Of a stretch of DNA of 64,000 bases, positions 7,930 through 17,209 are shown in pieces. How positions within the stretch are numbered: the first letter of the stretch is position 1; the number at the start of each line of letters is the position of its first letter. This DNA is from Paraburkholderia caledonica NBRC 102488 (GTDB lineage: Bacteria > Pseudomonadota > Gammaproteobacteria > Burkholderiales > Burkholderiaceae). The DNA is taken from assembly GCF_000685095.1 (NCBI RefSeq), contig NZ_BAYE01000005.1:124001-188000 (forward strand), in the 5' to 3' direction. A program made the position numbers and the translations under genes. A model generated the notes under the pieces. It was given only the letters and a program-made list of their open reading frames with translations. It did not search any database and was not told the origin of the DNA.

Positions 7930-9030
7930 ATGTTCATTCCCTCGCCCTCTTTCCAGTCCGCCAAAGTGTCGATCTGCCTGCCGACGTGCAACCGGCCGGA
8001 ACTGGTCGTCGAATGCATCGACTCGTGTCTTGCGCAGACCTACGGCAATGTGGAAATCGTGATCGGCGACGACTCCAGCGACCCGCGCACCGAACAACTG
8101 ATCGCGACGCGTTACAGGAACGAGCGGCGCATCCGCTATTCTAGAAACGAGCCGCCGCTCGGCCAGGCGCGCAATGTTGCGAGCCTCTTCCAGCGCGCGC
8201 GCGGCGACAGGATTATGCTGATTCACGACGACGACCTGCTTGCCACCGACGGCGTCGAGAAACTGGTGTCGCTCTGGGACCTGCATCCACGGCTCGACGC
8301 CGCGTTCGGCGCGCAGTATGAGGCCGATCATTCCGGCGCGATCGACGTCGAGGCGAGCACGCGGCTCAATGCGGCGTTCCGCCGTACAAAGGACGCCGAA
8401 GGGTTGCAACCGCTGCCCGGCAGGACCGGCCTCATTCAGATGTTCCCGAACAACGGCTGGATGGCCGACGCGCGGCTCGTGAAACGCATCGGCTACAAGG
8501 AACAGTACGGCGTGTGCTGCGATTTCGTATTCGGCACCGAACTTTGCCTCGCGGCGCGCGAGGTGTTTTATCTGCACGACTACGTGTCGGTGTATCGCAA
8601 GACCGCGGCGTCCATTTCGCAGAGCACGCGCGGCACGTCGGCGGCGGCCACGCTCAGTGCTTACGCGTTCGTCAAGATGCTGAGGCTGCCGCCGCAACTG
8701 GAACCTTCACGCAAACTCGCGCTGCGGCGGCTCGCGCCCATCGTGGTGTCGGTACATGCGAGGAACCGCCAGGCGCGGCTCGGCTTCAAGATCGCGCTCG
8801 CCCACCTGTTTGCGTACCACTATGGCTTGAGCGCGCGGCTTTACTACCATTTGCTGATGCTCTCGCGAGCCGCGATGAGCGCCCGCGAACGGGCCGTGGC
8901 GATCGCCGCCGCTGCGGCGCCTGTCAGTCCGGTCGCTCCCGTCGCGTCGGCGGCCTTGGGCGGCGAAACCGGCGCGGTAGTGAGCGATTTCGTCGCCGAA
9001 TTGGCCGCCGATACGACCGAGCCCGGCTGA
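7930..9030 (+). CDS. Glycosyltransferase family 2
   Basis: A 366-residue GT-A fold glycosyltransferase. Residues about 12-50 carry the nucleotide-sugar binding start (VSICLPTCNRPELVVECIDSCL..VEIVIGDDSSD), and LIHDDDLLATDG holds the metal-binding acidic motif. The remainder is a variable acceptor region, with an Ala/Val/Pro-rich tail in the last 50 residues. It is likely to add a sugar to a surface polysaccharide or protein; donor and acceptor are unknown. ATG 7930 is preferred because the domain starts soon after it. An in-frame ATG at 7843 would add 29 non-conserved residues. The gene stands alone, without other polysaccharide genes nearby, behind an AT-rich upstream stretch (7770-7850) that probably holds its promoter. 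Confidence 0.82.
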   Translation: MFIPSPSFQSAKVSICLPTCNRPELVVECIDSCLAQTYGNVEIVIGDDSSDPRTEQLIATRYRNERRIRYSRNEPPLGQARNVASLFQRARGDRIMLIHDDDLLATDGVEKLVSLWDLHPRLDAAFGAQYEADHSGAIDVEASTRLNAAFRRTKDAEGLQPLPGRTGLIQMFPNNGWMADARLVKRIGYKEQYGVCCDFVFGTELCLAAREVFYLHDYVSVYRKTAASISQSTRGTSAAATLSAYAFVKMLRLPPQLEPSRKLALRRLAPIVVSVHARNRQARLGFKIALAHLFAYHYGLSARLYYHLLMLSRAAMSARERAVAIAAAAAPVSPVAPVASAALGGETGAVVSDFVAELAADTTEPG

Positions 9031-9070
9031 TCGTCCGCGTCTCGCCGGCAGCGCAGTCAGCGTTTTTTCT

Positions 9071-9091
9071 GCTAAGCATCCTCTGCTTAGC
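9071..9091. repeat. Small perfect hairpin
   Basis: GCTAAGC (9071-9077) and GCTTAGC (9085-9091) form a 7-bp stem after the glycosyltransferase gene. No T-run follows on the + strand, so terminator activity is doubtful. Confidence 0.4.
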
Positions 9092-9173
9092 AAACACGTA
9101 TTTGTTGCTTGGACTCGCGCCCGCCGCTGATTACGATGAGCCGGACACGTCATCAGCTTCGAGGTGATTCGCC

Positions 9174-9395
9174 ATGTCCGACAGTGCCTGTTTCAAGCCG
9201 CGCGTGATCGAGCCGGTTGCCGTCAATCAGCCGGAAGGTTTAGGGCTCGCGGTGGAGTTGTGGCTCGCCCAACCCGTTGACGGAATTACGGGGCGAGCCG
9301 TGCGGATTCATTTGCGCAGCGACGCGAAAATGGCGCAGGCCGAAGCGCTGCGCGATCTGCTGCACGTGCTCGGCACCGAGATCGTGGTGTCCTGA
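9174..9395 (+). CDS. Conserved-looking hypothetical protein
   Basis: A 73-residue protein of unrecognised family. GAGGTG lies 8-13 bases before the ATG, and codon use matches the surrounding genes. It has no signal peptide, membrane helix or obvious motif; the second half looks like an amphipathic beta-alpha unit (GRAVRIHLRSDAKMAQAEALRDLLHVLG). It converges on the MFS gene to its right with a 48-base gap. Confidence 0.65.
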   Translation: MSDSACFKPRVIEPVAVNQPEGLGLAVELWLAQPVDGITGRAVRIHLRSDAKMAQAEALRDLLHVLGTEIVVS

Positions 9396-9443
9396 GCAGG
9401 TGCGCGGCGCGCTTGTGGAAAGCGCGCACGTGGGTCGGGAGAC

Positions 9444-10748
9444 TTACGGTTCGTGACGCAGGTAGCCTTCTTTCGACGGATCGCGCATGCGCAGCGCGAC
9501 GAGCCCGGCAATGGCGCACAGCAACGTGACATACCAGTAGAACATCGACTCGCTGCCGACCGACTTGAGCCACAGCGCCACGTATTCCGCTGAGCCGCCG
9601 AAAATCGCATTGGCCACCGCATACGAGAGACCGACGCCGAGCGCGCGCACTTCCGGCGGGAACATCTCTGCCTTGATCAGGCCGCTGATCGACGTATAGA
9701 AGCTCACGATCGCGAGCGCCAGCACGACGAGCGCGAACGCCGCATAGGGGCTCGTCACGTCTTTGAGCGCGTGCAGAAGCGGCACCGTGCCGATGGTCGC
9801 GAAAAGGCCGAAGCACAGCATCGAATTGCGCCGGCCAATGCGGTCCGACAACGCGCCGAAGGCCGGCTGGAGCACCATGTAGACGAAGAGCGCCGCGGTC
9901 ATCACATTGCTTGCCGTCTTGGCACTCATGCCCGCCGTGTTCACCAGATACTTCTGCATGTACGTGGTGAACGTATAGAAAATCAGCGAGCCGCCCGCGG
10001 TGAAACCGAGCACCGTCATAAACGCGACGCGGTGCTTCCACAAGCCGCGCAGCGTGCCCGCTTCCTTGCGCTGACGCGTCGCGGCGGTGGTGGTTTCATC
10101 GAGCGATTTACGCAGATACAACGCGATCAACGCGGCCACCGCGCCGATCACGAACGGCACTCGCCAGCCCCATGCCTTGAGCTCCGCGGTGGAGAGCGTT
10201 TGTTGCAGCGCGACCAGCACGAGCAGCGCGCACAGCTGGCCGCCGATCAGCGTCACGTACTGGAACGACGCGAAGAAGCCGCGCCGTCCCTTGAGCGCGA
10301 CTTCACTCATATAGGTCGCACTGGTGCCGTATTCGCCGCCCACCGACAGACCCTGGAACAGGCGCGCGACCAGCAGCAGCGCAGGCGCGAGCGCGCCGAT
10401 CTGCGCGTACGTGGGCAACACGGCTATCACAAGCGAGCCGCCGCACATCATGAACACCGACACCATCATTGCCATGCGGCGGCCATGTTTGTCGGCGAGA
10501 CGGCCGAAAAACCAGCCGCCGATCGGGCGCATCAGAAAGCCCGCCGCGAACACGCCGGCCGTGTTGAGCAATTGTGTCGTAGTGTTGCCGCTCGGAAAAA
10601 ATGCCGGTGCGAAATAAAGCGCGCAGAACGAATAGACGTAGAAGTCGAACCATTCGACGAGATTGCCCGATGACGCGCCGACAATCGCGAAGATGCGGCG
10701 CCGTGTGTCGTGGGCGGAGGCCACGCTGTGGTCTGTGAGGTCGGTCAT
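9444..10748 (-). CDS. MFS transporter, metabolite:H+ symporter (MHS/ProP-KgtP-like)
   Basis: A 434-residue transporter with twelve predicted helices. It carries the MHS signature: [13 protein letters not shown] in helix 1, [17 protein letters not shown] in loop 2-3, [24 protein letters not shown] in helix 4-5, and [11 protein letters not shown] in loop 8-9. Members import proline/betaine, alpha-ketoglutarate, citrate or shikimate with protons; which one is not decidable here. AAGGAAG precedes the ATG. It is transcribed alone, away from the nucleotidyltransferase gene. Confidence 0.9.
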   Translation of the reverse strand: MTDLTDHSVASAHDTRRRIFAIVGASSGNLVEWFDFYVYSFCALYFAPAFFPSGNTTTQLLNTAGVFAAGFLMRPIGGWFFGRLADKHGRRMAMMVSVFMMCGGSLVIAVLPTYAQIGALAPALLLVARLFQGLSVGGEYGTSATYMSEVALKGRRGFFASFQYVTLIGGQLCALLVLVALQQTLSTAELKAWGWRVPFVIGAVAALIALYLRKSLDETTTAATRQRKEAGTLRGLWKHRVAFMTVLGFTAGGSLIFYTFTTYMQKYLVNTAGMSAKTASNVMTAALFVYMVLQPAFGALSDRIGRRNSMLCFGLFATIGTVPLLHALKDVTSPYAAFALVVLALAIVSFYTSISGLIKAEMFPPEVRALGVGLSYAVANAIFGGSAEYVALWLKSVGSESMFYWYVTLLCAIAGLVALRMRDPSKEGYLRHEP

Positions 10749-10953
10749 GTTGTGTCTTCCTTGTCTCTTGAACGGAGGCGGCGGTCATGGCGCCGCCTTC
10801 AGCACGCGGTTTTCAGCGTGCGCGAATTTTACAGAATCGCAAGTGGAAGTTGGGGGTTTGTTGGCAAGCAAGCTTTACAGCAGGCACCATCGCAGACCGG
10901 TACCGGCCAGCTTTGAGCTAATTGCGCGGTTTATCCCTCGTGGTCGGATCGTG

Positions 10954-11010
10954 AGGTATAAATTTGACGCCGATCGTTTTATACCTTAATGTGTAATAAC
11001 AGGGTATAAG
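10954..11010. promoter_or_regulatory. Operator-like inverted repeat before the nucleotidyltransferase gene
   Basis: AGGTATAAA (10954-10962) and TTTATACCT (10978-10986) form a perfect 9-bp inverted repeat, 15 bases apart. A third half-copy, GGTATAAG (11003-11010), overlaps the ribosome site AAGGAG of the gene at 11023. The layout suggests tight, perhaps autogenous, repression. Confidence 0.5.
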
Positions 11011-11022
11011 GAGTCGCCAGCC

Positions 11023-12060
11023 ATGGCCAGCTTCCACAACGACGCACTGCAAACGCTGTATTCGTCCGTCACCGAGCGCGCCAGCGCACAAGGTCATATT
11101 CCCCTGCACTCTCCCGGATCGGCGGCCCAGAAGACCGTCGACGGGAAAACGTACACCTACTGGCGCGTCTATCTGGCATCGGGAAAGCATAAGGAAACCT
11201 CGCTCGGCCGCGCAGGCGAGCCCGCTACCGAAGCTGCGCTCGAGGCGAAACTACTCGAGAGCGCGGAGATGCGCGTGCTTGCCGCCGAGGTCCAGATACT
11301 GCGCAAGGCGAACTTCGCCGCCGCGGACAACTCTTCGGCGCTCACGCTGGCAACACTCTTTAACGCGGGCATTTTCAGCCACGGTGGAGTGCTGGTCGGC
11401 TCCCACGCGTTTGGCGCGCTTCTGAACAGTCTCGGCGTCCGGCTGCCTGCGAATTACAGGACGGAAGACATCGACATTGGCAGCACCGGCAGCATTTCGG
11501 TGGCTATTCCCGAAGAGCGCAGCTTTCTCGACATCCTTCGTGATAGCGGTATTCCGTTTCTCGAGGTGCCGGAACTGGACTCGCGAAAGCCGTCCACCTC
11601 GTTCAAGGCGCGTGGACAGCCCCTCAAGGTGGACCTACTCGTCCCCGGTACCGAGGCGTACGAGACGAAGGCCTTGCCGCACTTGCGCGCCCACGCGACC
11701 GGGCTTCCCTACTTCAGGTATCTGGTATCGAGCCCTACTCGCGGCTTTATCCTCGGCAAGGAACACGTGGTACCGGTGATGCTGCCCGACCCCGCCAGAT
11801 TCGCGCTTCACAAGCTTATTGTCAGCACGCTCCGCGACCCGTCGCGTGCGCTCAAGGCAGACAAGGACCGGCGGCAAGCCGCCGTGTTGATCGACGCGCT
11901 CGCGGAAAAGTTTCCAGACTGGTTGACGACGGCCGCCGACGAACTGGAGGAGAACGCGCGCACCCGGGTCGCAGCGGCGGCCACTCAGGCATTGAACCTC
12001 GCCCCGGGCTTGTCGGAGCGCGCCCGGGATTTTCTGGCTGATCTGGGCACACACGCCTAA
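11023..12060 (+). CDS. Nucleotidyltransferase-fold protein (GSU2403-like)
   Basis: A 345-residue protein. The first ~100 residues are an uncharacterised region; from about 125 comes a nucleotidyltransferase core with VLVGSHAFGALLNSLG, the acidic pair TEDIDIG near 145-151, and a later KVDLLVPG that can supply the third acidic residue. The C-terminal ~100 residues are helical (LHKLIVSTLRDPSRALKADKDRRQAAVLIDAL). This matches the GSU2403-type/AbiEii-like group, related to type IV toxins and RNA or protein nucleotidylyltransferases. Its real substrate is unknown. No antitoxin-like partner gene is adjacent. RBS AAGGAG overlaps an operator-like half site. Confidence 0.78.
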   Translation: MASFHNDALQTLYSSVTERASAQGHIPLHSPGSAAQKTVDGKTYTYWRVYLASGKHKETSLGRAGEPATEAALEAKLLESAEMRVLAAEVQILRKANFAAADNSSALTLATLFNAGIFSHGGVLVGSHAFGALLNSLGVRLPANYRTEDIDIGSTGSISVAIPEERSFLDILRDSGIPFLEVPELDSRKPSTSFKARGQPLKVDLLVPGTEAYETKALPHLRAHATGLPYFRYLVSSPTRGFILGKEHVVPVMLPDPARFALHKLIVSTLRDPSRALKADKDRRQAAVLIDALAEKFPDWLTTAADELEENARTRVAAAATQALNLAPGLSERARDFLADLGTHA

Positions 12061-12116
12061 CACATAACCCGATCCGCGCGCCGGCCACAACAGCAGCGGG
12101 CGCGCCTAACAGACCG

Positions 12117-13832
12117 TTACGCCCTCACGGCCGGCGGCACGTAGCGGCACTCGTAACGCTTCCTGACCGTGCCGTTTTCATCGACGCTTTCGAGATACAC
12201 GTCGAACTGCCACAAACGCGCCATGTGCTTGAGCACTTCGTCGCTGTCGGACGAAAGATGCCGGTTGTCACTCATGAAGTGTCGCAGCGTCAGACTGCGG
12301 TCGCCACGCGTATTCACCGACCACACCTGGATATTCGGCTCGCGATGATGCATGTCGTACTGCCGCGACAACGCCTGGCGCACATATTGATAGCCGCTGT
12401 CGTCGTGAATCGCGGAGACTTCGAGCGCATCGCGCATGTCGTCGTCGAGCACCGAGAACAGACGCATTTCGCGGATCAGATGCGGCGACAGATACTGCGC
12501 GACAAAACTCTCGTCCTTGAAATTGCGCATCGCGTAGTGCATGGCGGGAAGCCACGGACTGCCGGCCAGTTCCGGGAACCACTTGCGGTCTTCGTCGGTA
12601 GGGTTTTCGCAGATGCGGCGAATATCGCTCATCATCGAAAAACCTAGCGCGTACGGATTGATACCGCTGTAGTAAGGCTTCGTGACGGGCGGCTGATACA
12701 CCACATTGCTATGCGAGTGGAGAAACTCCATCATGAAGCCGTCTTCGAGCTTGCCCTGGTTGTACATCGTATTGAGCAGCGTGTAATGCCAGAACGTGGC
12801 CCAGCCTTCGTTCATGACCTGCGTCTGCCGCTGCGGGTAAAAATACTGTCCCACCTTCCGCACGATGCGGATCACCTCGCGCTCCCAGGGCTCGAGCAGC
12901 GGCGCGTTTTTCTCCGCGAAATACAGCAGATTTTCTTGCGGCTCCGGCGGGTAACGCTCCTCGATTTCCTCGGGCAACGGCGTATGGCGCGTGGGCAGCG
13001 TGCGCCACAATTCGTTGACCTGCGACTGCAGGTACGCCTCGCGTTCGCGGCGAGCCGCGAACTCCTTTTCGAGCGACAGCTTCTGCGGACGCTTATAGCG
13101 GTCGACTCCGTAGTTCATTAGCGCATGACACGAATCGAGCAGTTCTTCGACACGGTCCAACCCGAAGCGCTCCTCGCACTCGGCAATGTAATTCTTCGCG
13201 TAGACGAGGTAGTCGATGATGGCATGCGCATCCGTCCACAGCCGAAACAGATAGTTGCCCTTGAAGAACGAGTTATGCCCATACGCCGCATGCGCGATGA
13301 CGAGCGCCTGCATCGTCATCGTGTTCTCTTCCATGAGATACGCGATGCAGGGGTTCGAATTGATGACTATCTCGTACGCGAGCCCCATCTGCCCGCGACG
13401 GTAGCTTTTTTCGGTAGAGAGAAAGTGCTTGCCGAACGACCAGTGCCGGTAATTCACCGGCATGCCGACGGACGCATAAGCGTCCATCATCTGTTCAGCG
13501 CTGATGAGTTCCAGCTGGATCGGATACACATCGAGCTCATATTGCTCCGCAACACGGGCAATATGCGAGTCGTACTCCTCGATCAACTCGAAGGTCCAGT
13601 CGGACGGGCACGGCAGAGGCCGTCTATCGGCTACGTTCATACGGACTTCCCTTTGCCCCTCAGTGGGCGTTCCGGTGTGTCCCCGTGCTTCAGCGTTGTC
13701 GACTGCTCCGGCTGCGACGGGTCGAACCTCGTCCGCCGCTGCCTCGGCATGCCCCGACTGACGCTGCGGCACGCCTTTCCCACGCTCCGGCTGATAGCCG
13801 CGCGCTTCGTTGTGCAAGTGCTTGTCCGTCAT
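12117..13832 (-). CDS. SpoVR family protein (YcgB-like)
   Basis: A 571-residue cytoplasmic protein. The conserved SpoVR body begins near residue 75 (PSDWTFELIEEYDSHI) and runs to the end, with family stretches MEENTMTMQALVIAHAAYGHNSFFKGNY, NEGWATFWHYTLLNTMY and GINPYALGFSMM. Its biochemical role is unknown; homologues function in Bacillus spore cortex formation and in stress in non-sporeformers. ATG 13832 overlaps the yeaH stop in an ATGA, supporting coupled translation. The first 64 residues are non-conserved, however, and ATG 13640 is an alternative start. It is the last gene of the prkA-yeaH-spoVR operon. Confidence 0.9.
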   Translation of the reverse strand: MTDKHLHNEARGYQPERGKGVPQRQSGHAEAAADEVRPVAAGAVDNAEARGHTGTPTEGQREVRMNVADRRPLPCPSDWTFELIEEYDSHIARVAEQYELDVYPIQLELISAEQMMDAYASVGMPVNYRHWSFGKHFLSTEKSYRRGQMGLAYEIVINSNPCIAYLMEENTMTMQALVIAHAAYGHNSFFKGNYLFRLWTDAHAIIDYLVYAKNYIAECEERFGLDRVEELLDSCHALMNYGVDRYKRPQKLSLEKEFAARREREAYLQSQVNELWRTLPTRHTPLPEEIEERYPPEPQENLLYFAEKNAPLLEPWEREVIRIVRKVGQYFYPQRQTQVMNEGWATFWHYTLLNTMYNQGKLEDGFMMEFLHSHSNVVYQPPVTKPYYSGINPYALGFSMMSDIRRICENPTDEDRKWFPELAGSPWLPAMHYAMRNFKDESFVAQYLSPHLIREMRLFSVLDDDMRDALEVSAIHDDSGYQYVRQALSRQYDMHHREPNIQVWSVNTRGDRSLTLRHFMSDNRHLSSDSDEVLKHMARLWQFDVYLESVDENGTVRKRYECRYVPPAVRA

Positions 13833-15100
13833 GACGACGCCACCTGCTTTTCGAACAACTCGCGAAACACCGGATAGATGTCAGCCGCGGTTTCGACTTT
13901 CTTCATCGCCATATGCGGCTGGCTCAACGCCAGTTGCGCATACTCGAGCCACAGATTCTGCTCTTCGGGCGTCACCTGAATATACGCAAAATAGCGCACC
14001 TTCTCCAGGATGTCATCCGCCAGTATCTTGCGGCACTTCGGCGAGTCGTCGGTCCAGTTGTCGCCGTCCGACGCCTGCGCGCCGTAAATGTTCCATTCAG
14101 TCGGCGAATAGCGCTCGTCCATGACCTTCTGCATCAGTTCGAGCGCGCTCGACACGACAGTGCCGCCGCTTTCCGTCGAATGGAAGAAGGTGTCTTCGTC
14201 GACCTCTTCCGCGCGCGTGTGGTGGCGGATGAACACCACCTCGATCTTTTCGTAGTTGCGCTTGAGAAACAGGTACAGCAGGATGAAAAAGCGCTTCGCC
14301 AGATCCTTGCGCTGCTCGTCCATCGAACCCGACACATCCATCAGACAGAACATCACGGCCTGACTGGACGGCGTGGGCTGCTTCACGCGGTTCACGTAGC
14401 GCAGGTCGAACGGATCGATAAACGGAATGCGCCAGATGCGCCCGCGTAGGTGGTGGATTTCCTCTTCGAGCAGCTTGATGTCTTCGCGACGATCGTCGGG
14501 GTCGGCTTTCATGACCTCGAGTTGCCGCTCCATCTCGTGCAACTGATTGACGAGCGGTGCGCCGAGTGCGATACGGCGGCCAAGGGCGCTGCGCAACGAA
14601 CGGACCACGTCGATATTGTTCGGCGTGCCTTCGGCAGCCCAGCCGGCGCGAATGCTCTTCCACGTGGGCACGGCCATCAGGTGAGTTTTGACGAGCCGCG
14701 GCAATTCGAGGTCGTCGAAGAAATACTGCATGAACTCTTCGCGGCTCAGTTCGAACACGAAGTCGTCCTGCCCTTCGCCTTCGTTACTGGCCTGGCCGCC
14801 CCCGCCTCCGCCGCCACCGCCTTGCGGTCGCTGAATCTTGTCGCCGCGGATGTAGTCGGAGTTGCCTGGATGCACCATTTCGCGCCGGCCGCCCGGCCCG
14901 TGCCGGAACGACGGCTCTGCGATGTCCTTGCGCGGAATCGTGATGCTCTGCGTGTTCTGTATGTCTTTGATGCTGCGGTCGCGCACCGCTTCCGAAACGG
15001 CGCGACGAATATAGTTCTTAACGCGACGCAAAAAACGCTCGCGATTTGCAATGCTTTTGTTCTTGCCTGCTAACCTGCGGTCGATGATTTGATGAAGCAC
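13829..15100 (-). CDS. yeaH: YeaH/YhbH family protein (DUF444, von Willebrand A-like)
   Basis: A 423-residue protein, close to the length of E. coli YeaH. The N-terminus (LHQIIDRRLAGKNKSIANRERFLRRVKNYI) is highly conserved. A run of nine glycines sits near residue 100, and a VWA-like MIDAS start, CLMDVSGSMDEQ, lies in the second half. It is thought to work with the PrkA kinase in stress responses. GTG 15100 is chosen because AGGGAG lies about 11 bases upstream and conservation starts there; a longer reading from TTG 15217 adds unrelated residues. It sits between prkA and spoVR, overlapping spoVR by 4 bases. Confidence 0.92.
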   Translation of the reverse strand: MLHQIIDRRLAGKNKSIANRERFLRRVKNYIRRAVSEAVRDRSIKDIQNTQSITIPRKDIAEPSFRHGPGGRREMVHPGNSDYIRGDKIQRPQGGGGGGGGGQASNEGEGQDDFVFELSREEFMQYFFDDLELPRLVKTHLMAVPTWKSIRAGWAAEGTPNNIDVVRSLRSALGRRIALGAPLVNQLHEMERQLEVMKADPDDRREDIKLLEEEIHHLRGRIWRIPFIDPFDLRYVNRVKQPTPSSQAVMFCLMDVSGSMDEQRKDLAKRFFILLYLFLKRNYEKIEVVFIRHHTRAEEVDEDTFFHSTESGGTVVSSALELMQKVMDERYSPTEWNIYGAQASDGDNWTDDSPKCRKILADDILEKVRYFAYIQVTPEEQNLWLEYAQLALSQPHMAMKKVETAADIYPVFRELFEKQVASS

Positions 15101-15223
15101 GCCTCGTCTCCCTTGTCGACTCGTCGCGAGACGTACGCTGCATGGTCCGGTGCTATGTCCATGCAGCTTGCGTCTCGCAGGGTGCCCGCGCGGCCGGACC
15201 GCGCGGGCGGCACGCAATGCGGA

Positions 15224-17146
15224 TCATGACGACTTGCGCACGCGCAGATACCAGTCACAGAGCAAGCGCACCTGCTTCGGCGTATAGCCCTTCGCCACCA
15301 TCCGGTTGACGAAGTCTTCGTGCTTGCGTTGTTCTTCCGCCGAGCCTTTGGCGTTGAACGAGATGACAGGCAGCAATTCCTCCGTGTTCGAAAACATCTT
15401 CTTTTCGATCACCACGCGCAGCTTCTCGTAGCTGATCCACGCAGGATTCTTCCCTGCATTTGCAGCTCTCGCGCGCAACACGAAGTTCACGATCTCGTTG
15501 CGGAAGTCCTTCGGGTTGCTGATGCCGGCGGGCTTCTCGATCTTCTCCAGTTCGGCGTTCAATGCCGCGCGGTCGAAGCTCTCGCCAGTGTCGTGATCGC
15601 GGAACTCCTGATCCTGAATCCAGAAGTCGGCATACGTCACATAGCGATCGAAAATGTTCTGCCCATATTCGGAGTACGACTCCAGATAAGCGGTCTGAAT
15701 CTCCTTACCGATGAATTCCGCGTAGCGCGAGGCAAGCACGTCTTTGATGAAAGACAGATACTTCTGTTCGGTTTCCGGTGGGAACTGCTCGCGCTCGATC
15801 TGCTGTTCGAGCACGTACATCAGGTGCACCGGATTGGCCGCGACTTCGGTCGAATCGAAGTTGAACACGCGCGACAAAATCTTGAACGCGAAGCGGGTCG
15901 ACACGCCGGTCATCCCTTCATCCACGCCCGCGAAATCACGGTATTCCTGGTACGACTTCGCCTTCGGATCGGTGTCCTTCAGATTCTCGCCGTCGTAGAC
16001 CTGCATCTTCGAGAAGAGGCTCGAATTTTCAGGCTCCTGCAAGCGCGTGAGCACCGACATCTGCGCCATCATTTTCAACGTGCCAGGAGCGCATACCGCA
16101 TTGGCGAGCGACGAATTACGCAACAGCTTCTCGTAGATTTTGATCTCTTCCGAGTAGCGCAGGCAGTACGGCACCTTCACGACGAAGATCCGGTCGAGCA
16201 ATGCTTCGTTGTTGCGGTTGTTGCGGAATGCCTTCCACTCCGACTCGTTCGAGTGCGCGAGAATCACGCCGTCAAAAGGAATCGCGCCGAAGCCTTCCGT
16301 GCCCTTGAAGTTGCCTTCCTGGGTCGCCGTCAGCAGCGGGTGTAAAACCTTGATCGGCGCCTTGAACATTTCGACGAATTCGAGCAGGCCCTGATTCGCG
16401 AGACACAAGCCACCCGAGTAGCTGTAAGCGTCGGCATCGTCTTGCGCATACTGTTCGAGCTTGCGGATGTCCACCTTACCGACGAGCGACGAAATGTCCT
16501 GGTTGTTCTCGTCGCCAGGCTCCGTTTTGGCGATACCGATCTGCCGCAGGATGGACGGATAGCGCCGCACCACGCGGAATTTACGGATGTCGCCGTTGTA
16601 CTCGTGCAGGCGCTTGACCGCCCACGGGCTCAGAATGCTTTTCAGGTAGCGGCGTGGTATGCCGTATTGCTCTTCGAGGATCGGACCGTCCTCGTCGTAG
16701 TCGAACAAACCGAGTGGCGATTCGTTCACGGGCGAGCCCTTGATCGCGTAGAACGGCACGCGCTCCATGAGCTGCTTCAGGCGTTCCGCGATCGACGATT
16801 TGCCGCCGCCGACCGGGCCTAACAGATACAGAATCTGCTTCTTCTCTTCGAGCCCCTGGGCCGAGTGCCGGAAGTAGGCGACCACCTGCTCGATCACCTC
16901 TTCCATTCCGTAAAACTCACGGAATGCGGGGTATACCTTGATGACCTTGTTCGCGAAGATACGCGACAGACGCGGATCGTTGCGAGTATCGATCTGTTCG
17001 GGTTCTCCGATTGCCGTCAACATGCGTTCGCCAGCCGTGGCGTACGCGGCGGGATTGTCTTTGCAGAGCGCGAGATACTCCTCGAGCGAGAGTTCGTCCT
17101 CTCGTGTTTTCTCGAAGCGGGTCGCGAAACTGCTGTAGATATCCAT
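15224..17146 (-). CDS. yeaG: PrkA family serine protein kinase / AAA+ protein (YeaG-like)
   Basis: A 640-residue protein, nearly the length of E. coli YeaG. The AAA+ part carries the Walker A GPVGGGKS at 110-117, and the C-terminal PrkA part has weak similarity to kinases. Homologues phosphorylate serine residues or act as ATP-dependent proteases in nitrogen starvation, stationary phase and sporulation. A strong GAGGAGGT precedes the ATG. It leads the operon with yeaH and spoVR, a conserved trio. The leader has a perfect 9-bp inverted repeat 25-63 bases before the start. In enterics the operon is under RpoS and NtrC control; no clear sigma-54 site was found here. Confidence 0.94.
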   Translation of the reverse strand: MDIYSSFATRFEKTREDELSLEEYLALCKDNPAAYATAGERMLTAIGEPEQIDTRNDPRLSRIFANKVIKVYPAFREFYGMEEVIEQVVAYFRHSAQGLEEKKQILYLLGPVGGGKSSIAERLKQLMERVPFYAIKGSPVNESPLGLFDYDEDGPILEEQYGIPRRYLKSILSPWAVKRLHEYNGDIRKFRVVRRYPSILRQIGIAKTEPGDENNQDISSLVGKVDIRKLEQYAQDDADAYSYSGGLCLANQGLLEFVEMFKAPIKVLHPLLTATQEGNFKGTEGFGAIPFDGVILAHSNESEWKAFRNNRNNEALLDRIFVVKVPYCLRYSEEIKIYEKLLRNSSLANAVCAPGTLKMMAQMSVLTRLQEPENSSLFSKMQVYDGENLKDTDPKAKSYQEYRDFAGVDEGMTGVSTRFAFKILSRVFNFDSTEVAANPVHLMYVLEQQIEREQFPPETEQKYLSFIKDVLASRYAEFIGKEIQTAYLESYSEYGQNIFDRYVTYADFWIQDQEFRDHDTGESFDRAALNAELEKIEKPAGISNPKDFRNEIVNFVLRARAANAGKNPAWISYEKLRVVIEKKMFSNTEELLPVISFNAKGSAEEQRKHEDFVNRMVAKGYTPKQVRLLCDWYLRVRKSS

Positions 17147-17171
17147 GCTACCTCCTCGCCGAAGTCTAGAC

Positions 17172-17209
17172 CGATGTCGTGCGCGGCGCGCTATTCGGAA
17201 ACGACATCG
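17172..17209. promoter_or_regulatory. Inverted repeat in the prkA leader
   Basis: CGATGTCGT (17172-17180) and ACGACATCG (17201-17209) are a perfect 9-bp inverted repeat 20 bases apart, ending about 25 bases before the prkA ATG. It could be an operator or an RNA hairpin close to the ribosome site. Confidence 0.55.

Noticed and set aside
15101..15217. Longer YeaH start at TTG 15217
   Set aside because: The added 39 residues are Arg-rich filler, while GTG 15100 has a proper ribosome site and begins the conserved N-terminus.
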